This document shows positions 32,448-37,781 of a stretch of DNA of 37,781 nt, one piece after another. This DNA is from Burkholderiales bacterium (lineage in GTDB: Bacteria > Pseudomonadota > Gammaproteobacteria > Burkholderiales > Burkholderiaceae_C). The position numbers and the translations under genes were made by a program. The notes under the pieces are model-generated. The model searched no databases. It saw only the letters and a program-made list of their open reading frames with translations, and had not been told where the DNA came from. The stretch is from NCBI GenBank assembly GCA_019510465.1, contig JAEKKH010000166.1, positions 1-37,781 of the forward strand, given 5' to 3'. Position 1 is the first letter of the stretch, and each line of letters begins with the position of its first letter.

Positions 32448-32849
32448 TCAACGCGACACGGACAGCCTGGCATGCATGTCCGCGTAGGCCGCCTGGATCA
32501 GCGTGGACAGCGCCGTGCCGTCGAACGCGCGGCCGGGTGCCAGCGTCGCGTGCCGCATGAAGCGGCCGCTGCCCTGCAACAGGCCAGCGGGATCGGGCAG
32601 CTCGTTGCCGTGGAAGAAGCCGACGTTGACGTGGGCGCGGAAAGCGTCGACGTAGGCGAAGGCCGCGTCGCCGATGCAGGCGGTCGGCTGGCCGTCGTGC
32701 ATCACCTCGCGCACGTCGTCGCCGCACACGCGCAGGCGCTCGAACCAGCGCCGCGCGAGCGCGCCCGTCTCGCCGCCATGCGTCCACAGCCAGGCCTCGA
32801 CGGCCGGATCGCGCCGCTGGGCGGACGGGAAACGGAACAGCCGTTGCAT
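32448..32849 (-). CDS. DUF1801-like small protein
   Basis: 133 residues. The middle reads CGDDVREVMHDGQPTACIGDA, FAYVDAFRAHVNVGFFHGNEL, then LLQGSGRFMRHATLAPGRAFD, resembling the DUF1801/YdhG-type fold (small helical proteins of unknown role). The ATG at 32849 has GAGG about ten bases upstream. The gene is downstream of, and in the same direction as, the two-component pair at 32878-34688, with a 28-bp gap, so it may be cotranscribed. The functional link to chemotaxis is unknown. Confidence 0.75.
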   Translation of the reverse strand: MQRLFRFPSAQRRDPAVEAWLWTHGGETGALARRWFERLRVCGDDVREVMHDGQPTACIGDAAFAYVDAFRAHVNVGFFHGNELPDPAGLLQGSGRFMRHATLAPGRAFDGTALSTLIQAAYADMHARLSVSR

Positions 32850-32877
32850 CGCCGACCTCGCGGGCGCGCGCGAGGCG

Positions 32878-33516
32878 CTACTCGCCGACCAGTCCGTTGC
32901 GGATCGCGTAGACCGTCAGCTCGGAGTTGTTGGTCAGCCCCAGCTTCTCCAGCACCCGGGCCCGGTACACGCTGACCGTCTTGGGCGACAGCGTCAGCTC
33001 GCTGGCGATGTCCGACAGCCGCTTGCCCGAGGCGATCATCACGAGCGTCTGCAGCTCGCGGTCGGACAGCTTCTCGTGCGCGTGCGCCACCTCGGGCGCG
33101 GTCAGGCTCTCGACCAGCATCTGCGCGATGTCGGGCGTGACGAACTTCTTGCCTTGCGACACGGTGCGCACCGCCGCGACGAGCTGCTGCGGGTCGCCGC
33201 CCTTGTTGACGTAGCCGAACGCACCGGCCCGCAGCGCGCGGATCGCGTACTGGTCTTCCGGGTACATGCTGCAGATCAGCACGCGCATCTTCATGTCGCC
33301 GTCGTCCTTGAGCGCGGCCAGCACGTCCAGGCCGCTGCGGCCGGGCATGTTGATGTCCAGCACGAGGACGTCGCAGGCGGTGCTGCGCAGCAGGGCGCGC
33401 AGCTCGGGGTAATCGCCGGCCTCGCCGACCACCTCGATGTCGGGCGCGTCGGACAAGGTGTCGCGGATGCCGCGACGGATCAGCGCGTGGTCGTCGCAAA
33501 GGATGACTCGGATCAT
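32878..33516 (-). CDS. LuxR/NarL-type response regulator (UvrY/GacA-like)
   Basis: 212 residues. Receiver domain (1-120) with DD at 8-9, phospho-acceptor Asp54 (VLVLDINMPGRSG), Ser in LICSMYPEDQYA and Lys in GYVNKGGD. A C-terminal helix-turn-helix (about 148-205): KLSDRELQTLVMIASGKR, DIASELTLSPKTVSVYRARVLEKLG. The layout and the short length fit the GacA/UvrY group. Its ATG overlaps the TGA of the upstream kinase by four bases (ATGA), so they are coupled and form a phosphorelay pair. Confidence 0.95.
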   Translation of the reverse strand: MIRVILCDDHALIRRGIRDTLSDAPDIEVVGEAGDYPELRALLRSTACDVLVLDINMPGRSGLDVLAALKDDGDMKMRVLICSMYPEDQYAIRALRAGAFGYVNKGGDPQQLVAAVRTVSQGKKFVTPDIAQMLVESLTAPEVAHAHEKLSDRELQTLVMIASGKRLSDIASELTLSPKTVSVYRARVLEKLGLTNNSELTVYAIRNGLVGE

Positions 33517-34688
33517 AGGCCCCCCCAGACCGATGGATCGTCGGAATCTTCGAAAGCCGGTCGAGAGTCCTCGGCATCCGGCCCGAACTCCGACGCATAG
33601 CCCACGCCGTCGGTCAACGGCACGGACAGGATCAGGGTCGTGCCCTGGTGGCTGCTGGACAAGTCGACCCAGCCGCCGACGGTGGACGCGCGTTCATGCA
33701 GGCCGCGGATGCCGAAGCTGCGCGCCTTGGCGAGATCGGCCCCGCGCAGGCCCACGCCGTTGTCGCTGATCTCCAGCGAGAGGACGTCGCCCGCGAGCGA
33801 CAGGTCGATGCTGACCCGCGTCGCGTTGGCGTGCTTGGTGATGTTGGTGAGTGCCTCCTGCGCCGCCCGGTAGGCCACCAGCGGCACGCCCGGCGGCAGC
33901 TGCATGGCCTCGTGGCTGGTGCGGAAGCCGCAGGTGACGCTGGTGCGCTTCTCGAAGCGCGAGGCCATCCACTGCAAGGCGGCCACCAGGCCCTGCTCCA
34001 GGATGGCCGGGTGCAGGTTGTGCATGATCCGCTTGCTGGATTCGATGGCGTGAGTGACCACTTCGACTGCCGACTGCGCGCGCTGCTGCACCTGCGGATC
34101 CTTGGAGTGCCGGGCGATCCAGGCGAGGTCGAATTTCAGCGCCGTGAGCGAGCCGCCGACGTCGTCGTGGATCTCGCGCGCGATGGCGGCGCGTTCGTTG
34201 TCGACGCTGGTCTGCAGGTGCTGCGCCAGCTCGGACAGGCGCTGGCGCGACACGGCCAGCTCGTGGTCGGCCCGCTCGCGGGCGAGCCGCGCCTCGTTGG
34301 CGTCGATCGCGTGTTCGACCGCCGGCGCCAGCCGCGCCAGGTTGGCCTTGAGCAGGTAGTCGCTGGCGCCGTTGCGCATGGCGGCGACCGCGACGTCCTC
34401 GCCGATCTCCCCCGAGATCAGGATGAAGGGCAGCGGCCGGTCGAGCGCCTTGACGATCTCGAGCGCCGCCAGGCCCGAGAAGCCCGGCACGTTGAAGTCC
34501 GACAGGACGATGTCCCAGGGCTCTTCCAGCGCGGCCCGGAAAGCAGGCTCGGAATCGACCCGCACGGAGACGACCTCGGTGCCGCCCCGGCGCAGGTGCG
34601 CCATCTCGAGCTCGTGGTCGAGCTCCGAGTCCTCCAGGTGCAGCACGCGCAGGCTGGTGCGGCGCGCGGGAGCGAGGCGGGATGGCAT
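33513..34688 (-). CDS. Hybrid receiver / NarL-family histidine kinase
   Basis: 391 residues from the ATG at 34688 (an upstream in-frame start at 34811 exists). There is no membrane segment. An N-terminal receiver domain (about 12-130) has phospho-acceptor Asp64 (DIVLSDFNVPGFSG) and Lys in DYLLKANL. A coiled linker (about 130-165) leads to the HisKA_3 box AIAREIHDDVGGSLTALKFD with His174. The ATPase domain is complete: NEALTNITKHANATRV-type N box (here AQEALTNITKHA), SDNGVGL and SFGIRGLHERASTVGG. This is a soluble kinase fed through its own receiver. TACACT ends six bases before the start, with no Shine-Dalgarno, so the message may be leaderless. It partners with the LuxR regulator that overlaps its stop. 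Confidence 0.92.
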   Translation of the reverse strand: MPSRLAPARRTSLRVLHLEDSELDHELEMAHLRRGGTEVVSVRVDSEPAFRAALEEPWDIVLSDFNVPGFSGLAALEIVKALDRPLPFILISGEIGEDVAVAAMRNGASDYLLKANLARLAPAVEHAIDANEARLARERADHELAVSRQRLSELAQHLQTSVDNERAAIAREIHDDVGGSLTALKFDLAWIARHSKDPQVQQRAQSAVEVVTHAIESSKRIMHNLHPAILEQGLVAALQWMASRFEKRTSVTCGFRTSHEAMQLPPGVPLVAYRAAQEALTNITKHANATRVSIDLSLAGDVLSLEISDNGVGLRGADLAKARSFGIRGLHERASTVGGWVDLSSSHQGTTLILSVPLTDGVGYASEFGPDAEDSRPAFEDSDDPSVWGGL

Positions 34689-34820
34689 CCGAAGAGTGTA
34701 TCCGCCGGTTTCAGAACGGCCGCGCTGCCAAACGGGGGGTTTCCCATGCCAAAAACCGCACTTGAACGGGCAGTCAGCCGCGCTGATCGAGAAAAGGGCG
34801 GCGTTTTCCAACGTGATCTC

Positions 34821-34849
34821 CTCAATGTTCAGGGGGTCCCTGCCGAAGA
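34821..34849 (+). promoter_or_regulatory. Sigma28 (FliA)-type promoter for the second che operon
   Basis: CTCAAT (34821-34826), 15 nt, GCCGAAGA (34842-34849), which matches 6 of 8 of GCCGATAA. Spacing equals that of the fliC and motA sites. The predicted leader is about 70 nt. Confidence 0.5.
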
Positions 34850-34927
34850 ATCAGGCGCAATCCCAAGGGTTTCGAGGCGCACAGGGTCGCCTCGCCCCGA
34901 GAACACAACATCAAGCTTGGAGCCACG

Positions 34928-35386
34928 ATGCTGACGAGTGACGCCCAGACCCCACCGCCTGGCGGGGGCCTACCGCTGGTCGCGGCGGCAGACCTGCAGG
35001 ATCACCTGATGGTCGCCTCGCACGACCTCGAGCGCCTGCAGCGCCTGCTCGAGGACGCGGGCGAGGCGCTGATGGGTCACTTCTACGGCGCGTCGAACCA
35101 GATGAACGTGCTGCGCGACGAGGCGCCCAAGGTCAATCTCGACACCGCGCCCATCAAGGAAGCGCTGCAGAGCCTGGCCGGCGCCATCACCGCACTGCAG
35201 TTCCAGGACATGGCCACGCAGCTGATCGCGCACACCCAGCGACGCCTGCGCAACTGCGCCGATCGCATCGCGCGCGACGCCATGGGCGACGACGAGGACG
35301 GCGAAGCCGTCGTCGAGGACGCGCCGATGCGACCCAACCCCGTGACGCAGGACGAGATGGACGCTGGTTCCATCGACCTGTTCTGA
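34928..35386 (+). CDS. Small CheZ-like chemotaxis protein with D-x-x-x-Q motif
   Basis: 152 residues, helical. The segment ALQFQDMATQLIAHTQRRL contains Asp94-Met-Ala-Thr-Gln98, the same D-x-x-x-Q spacing as CheZ (DLTGQ), on a predicted amphipathic helix. The C-terminus ends GSIDLF, an acidic-aromatic tail like those that bind CheY-type receivers. The first ~25 residues are Pro/Gly-rich. It stands immediately before the second cheY and cheA. It may be a CheY-P phosphatase or a scaffold; the resemblance to CheZ is confined to the motif. GGAG precedes the ATG. Confidence 0.78.
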   Translation: MLTSDAQTPPPGGGLPLVAAADLQDHLMVASHDLERLQRLLEDAGEALMGHFYGASNQMNVLRDEAPKVNLDTAPIKEALQSLAGAITALQFQDMATQLIAHTQRRLRNCADRIARDAMGDDEDGEAVVEDAPMRPNPVTQDEMDAGSIDLF

Positions 35387-35431
35387 CCTCCCCCCTTCAA
35401 GCTCTATTCAAGACCCCTCCGGAGAACTGCA

Positions 35432-35794
35432 ATGCACACGATTCTTGCCGTGGACGACAGCCCCTCGATGCGCCAGATGGTTTCGTTCACCCTGAAGAAC
35501 GCCGGCTTCAACGTCGTCGAGGCCGTGGACGGCCAGGACGCCTTCGAGAAGTCCACCCAGCGCGACTACAACCTCGTGCTGACCGACCAGAACATGCCGC
35601 GCATGGACGGCATCAGCCTGACCAAGAAGCTGCGCGAGAACCCGAAGTTCAAGCAGACCCCGATCCTGATCCTGACCACCGAGTCCAGCGACCAGATGAA
35701 GATGGCCGGCCGCGCCGCGGGGGCCACCGGCTGGCTCGTCAAGCCGTTCGACCCCGCCAAGCTGATCGAGGTCATCGGCAAGGTCGTTCGCTGA
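35432..35794 (+). CDS. cheY: Chemotaxis response regulator CheY (second copy)
   Basis: 120 residues, a single receiver. DD at 8-9 (ILAVDDSPSMRQMVSFTL), phospho-acceptor Asp52 (LVLTDQNMPRMDGISLTKKL), Thr-Thr in LILTTESSDQMK and Lys in GWLVKPFDPAKL. This is the type encoded next to cheA in many bacteria, different from the motor-binding CheY at 31185 (which has MRRIVR and [11 protein letters not shown]). It may act as a phosphate sink or as the direct CheA partner. CGGAG precedes the ATG. Confidence 0.96.
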   Translation: MHTILAVDDSPSMRQMVSFTLKNAGFNVVEAVDGQDAFEKSTQRDYNLVLTDQNMPRMDGISLTKKLRENPKFKQTPILILTTESSDQMKMAGRAAGATGWLVKPFDPAKLIEVIGKVVR

Positions 35795-35798
35795 ACTG

Positions 35799-35839
35799 CT
35801 GATCCGCACACGAGGACAGGCAGAAGAAATCCGGATCAG
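35799..35839 (+). promoter_or_regulatory. Inverted repeat between cheY and cheA
   Basis: CTGATCCG (35799-35806) and CGGATCAG (35832-35839) could pair as an 8-bp stem around a 25-nt loop. The right arm abuts the AGGAG ribosome site of cheA, so folding could affect cheA translation. Speculative. Confidence 0.35.
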
Positions 35840-35850
35840 GAGAAAGAGTC

Positions 35851-37781
35851 ATGGGTGAGATCAGTAACAACAGCAGCTCGGCGGGCATCGACCTCAGCCA
35901 GTTCTACCAGGTCTTCTTCGAGGAAGCCGGCGAGAACCTGGAATCGATGGAACAGAAGCTGCTGGAGCTCAACGTCGACGCCGCCGACGACGAGGAGCTC
36001 AACGCCATCTTCCGCTGCGCGCACTCCGTCAAGGGCGGCGCCGCCACGTTCGGCTTCTCCGACGTCGCCGCGCTGACGCACCAGATGGAGACGCTGCTGG
36101 ACAAGCTGCGCCGCCACGAGCTGAACCCGACGTCGGCGATGGTCGACGTGCTGCTGGCGGCCGGCGACGCGCTGAAGGCGCAACTGGCCGTGCACCAGGG
36201 CTCGGCCAGCACCGCACCCGACACCAGCGAGCTGCTGGGCCGCATCCGCGCCATGGCGGAGGGCCAGTCGCCCGCGCCCGCCGCGAAGGTCGCCGCCCCC
36301 GTGGCGCCGCCGGCGGTCAACAGCCCCACGCTGAAGTCGATGCCGGTGCCCAAGGCGCAGACACGCGCCATCGAGCTGGTCGTCGGCCCGCTGGACAAGC
36401 CCGAGACCGCCGATGCGCTGAGCGAGCTGTTCAGGGAGATCGAGGATCTCGGCACGATCGAGCCGCTGGACGCCGGCCGCGCCGCCGACGGCATCCGCCG
36501 CTTCCGCGTCGTCACCACCACCTCCGACAGCGAACTGCTGGATCTCTTCACGTTCCACGTGGCGCGCGACAAGATCCAGCTGCGTGCGACCGACCCGGGG
36601 TTCGGCTTCTTCCCCGAGAACGCCGGCGCCCCGCCGGAAGAAAACCCGGTCGACCCCGGCTACGGCTTCTTCGAGCCCTTGCCCGAGGCGAGCGCCGCGG
36701 AAGCGGCTCCCGCAGCCAGCGTCGCCGATGCGGGCGACAACGTCGCCGCCACGCCGGCCGCGCTGGCGGCGGCGCCGAAGGCTGCCGCCGCCCGGAGCAT
36801 CGAGAAGTCCGTCGCGCCGCCCGACCAGGCCACGCTGCGCGTGTCCATCGAGAAGGTCGACCAGTTGATCAACCTGGTCGGCGAACTCGTGATCACGCAG
36901 GCCATGCTGGCGCAGAACAGCCGCGACGGCCAGCTGAACCAGCAGCTGCTGGCCGGCCTGACCGACCTGGAACGCAACACCCGCGACCTGCAGGAAGCGG
37001 TGATGTCGATCCGCATGATCCCGATGTCGCTGGTGTTCAATCGCTTCCCGCGCATGCTGCGCGACCTGGCCGCCAAGCTGGACAAGAAGGTCGAGCTGGT
37101 GACGCAGGGCGAGGCGACCGAGCTGGACAAGAGCCTGGTCGAGAAGATCACCGACCCGCTGACCCACCTGGTGCGCAACTCCTGCGACCACGGCATCGAG
37201 CTGCCGGCGGAGCGGCAGGCCCGCGGCAAGCCCGAGCATGGCACCGTCACGCTGATCGCGTCGCACCAGGGCAGCTCCATCGTCATCGAGGTGCGCGACG
37301 ACGGCCGCGGGCTGTCGCGCCAGAAGCTGCTGAACAAGGCGCGCGAGCGCGGCATCGACGCACCGGACTCGCTGACCGACCAGGAGGTCTACGCGCTGAT
37401 CTTCGCGCCGGGCTTCTCGACGGCCGAAGAGGTGACGGACGTGTCCGGCCGCGGCGTCGGCATGGACGTGGTCAAGAAGAACATCACCGCGCTCGGCGGC
37501 ACGGTGGAGATCGACTCCGCCGAAGGCCACGGCATGAGCGTAAAGGTGCGCCTGCCGCTGACGCTGGCCATCATGGACGGCATGTCCATCGGCGTCGCCG
37601 ACGAGTGCTACATCCTGCCGCTGGCTTCGGTGGTCGAGTCGTTCCAGGTCGCCCCGGGGATGATCAAGACGATAGGCGGCACCGGCCGCGTGGTCGAGGT
37701 GCGCGACGAGTTCATGCCCGTCATCGACCTCGAGCGCGTCTTCGAGGTGCCGCGCTTCGACTTCGAGCACGTCAGCAACAT
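35851..37781 (+). CDS. cheA: Chemotaxis histidine kinase CheA (runs off the right edge)
   Basis: The first 643 residues are visible. Hpt domain at about 16-125 with phospho-His58 in RCAHSVKGGAATFGF. A divergent middle domain (about 170-260) of the CheA P2-like class (AIELVVGPLDKPETADALSELF, GIRRFRVVTTTS) is followed by two similar GFF motifs (DPGFGFFPEN and DPGYGFFEPLP). Dimerisation is near 325-395 (RVSIEKVDQLINLVGELVIT) and ATP binding at about 435-575 (LVRNSCDHGIELP, VRDDGRGLSR, DVSGRGVGMDVVKKN). The CheW-like P5 domain starts near 575 (AIMDGMSIGVADECYILPL) and is cut. AGGAGAAAGAG precedes the ATG at 35851. It phosphorylates CheY. Confidence 0.97.
   Translation, partial: MGEISNNSSSAGIDLSQFYQVFFEEAGENLESMEQKLLELNVDAADDEELNAIFRCAHSVKGGAATFGFSDVAALTHQMETLLDKLRRHELNPTSAMVDVLLAAGDALKAQLAVHQGSASTAPDTSELLGRIRAMAEGQSPAPAAKVAAPVAPPAVNSPTLKSMPVPKAQTRAIELVVGPLDKPETADALSELFREIEDLGTIEPLDAGRAADGIRRFRVVTTTSDSELLDLFTFHVARDKIQLRATDPGFGFFPENAGAPPEENPVDPGYGFFEPLPEASAAEAAPAASVADAGDNVAATPAALAAAPKAAAARSIEKSVAPPDQATLRVSIEKVDQLINLVGELVITQAMLAQNSRDGQLNQQLLAGLTDLERNTRDLQEAVMSIRMIPMSLVFNRFPRMLRDLAAKLDKKVELVTQGEATELDKSLVEKITDPLTHLVRNSCDHGIELPAERQARGKPEHGTVTLIASHQGSSIVIEVRDDGRGLSRQKLLNKARERGIDAPDSLTDQEVYALIFAPGFSTAEEVTDVSGRGVGMDVVKKNITALGGTVEIDSAEGHGMSVKVRLPLTLAIMDGMSIGVADECYILPLASVVESFQVAPGMIKTIGGTGRVVEVRDEFMPVIDLERVFEVPRFDFEHVSN

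Noticed and set aside
36660-37355. Minus-strand 231-residue frame within cheA
   Set aside because: Ser/Arg-rich antisense shadow of the well-conserved CheA coding sequence, with no recognisable motifs.

Overview
The window is GC-rich DNA (roughly 70% GC by eye) from a motile beta-proteobacterium, most likely Burkholderiales of the Leptothrix/Rubrivivax/Roseateles type. This placement is inferred from flhDC next to motAB, the cheY-cheZ order, a widespread-colonization (tad) locus, codon use and protein flavour; no rRNA or other taxonomic marker is present. There are no tRNA, rRNA, transposase, CRISPR or phage genes.

Layout. (1) 1-211, minus: the 5' end of a flagellin gene, driven by a sigma28-like promoter. 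(2) 488-7802, plus: five genes that look like a flagellin (or other surface) glycosylation cluster: a GT41 O-GlcNAc-transferase-like TPR protein, a GT2 enzyme, a glycosyltransferase/methyltransferase fusion, a second GT2-like enzyme and a GT31-like enzyme. (3) 8105-10517: a membrane NarL-type sensor kinase and its LuxR-type response regulator. (4) 10533-12763, minus: TadE, TadE and TadG minor-pilin or anchor proteins. (5) 13008-24082, plus: an isoprenylcysteine-methyltransferase-like membrane protein, a stand-alone receiver, two tandem Flp pilins, then cpaA-cpaB-cpaC-lipoprotein-cpaE-cpaF-tadB-tadC and a TPR/LytR_C protein. This is a nearly complete Flp pilus operon. (6) 24267-26534, minus: a 755-residue protein joining a GT29 sialyltransferase-like domain to two methyltransferase domains and a short helical tail. 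(7) 26927-27853: flhD and flhC, the flagellar master regulators, followed by a 514-bp gene-free stretch with a strong intrinsic terminator and a 61-bp direct repeat. (8) 28368-32232: a membrane-anchored methyltransferase, then motA-motB-cheY-cheZ ending at a strong terminator. (9) 32448-34688, minus: a DUF1801-like protein and a second two-component pair (receiver-kinase plus LuxR regulator). (10) 34928-37781, plus: a small protein with a CheZ-like D-x-x-x-Q motif, a second cheY, and cheA running off the end.

How it fits together: FlhDC would switch on the flagellar cascade and sigma28 would switch on late genes. I find four good and one weak site of the form CTCAAN-N15-(octamer like GCCGATAA): in front of fliC, motA, the first cheY, the second che operon and, weakly, the GT/methyltransferase gene. 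This ties motility, chemotaxis and probably flagellin modification into one regulon. The Tad locus lies between the two motility blocks with its own regulators, suggesting control of the swimming-to-attachment switch.

Most interesting: the GT29-MT-MT fusion beside flhDC; the shared sigma28 architecture; the putative second CheZ-like phosphatase paired with the second CheY; a candidate small RNA downstream of flhC; the 61-bp intergenic repeat; and a possible regulatory heptamer (GGGACAA) shared by the tadG and flp upstream regions. All functional calls come from reading the sequence; no database search was run.
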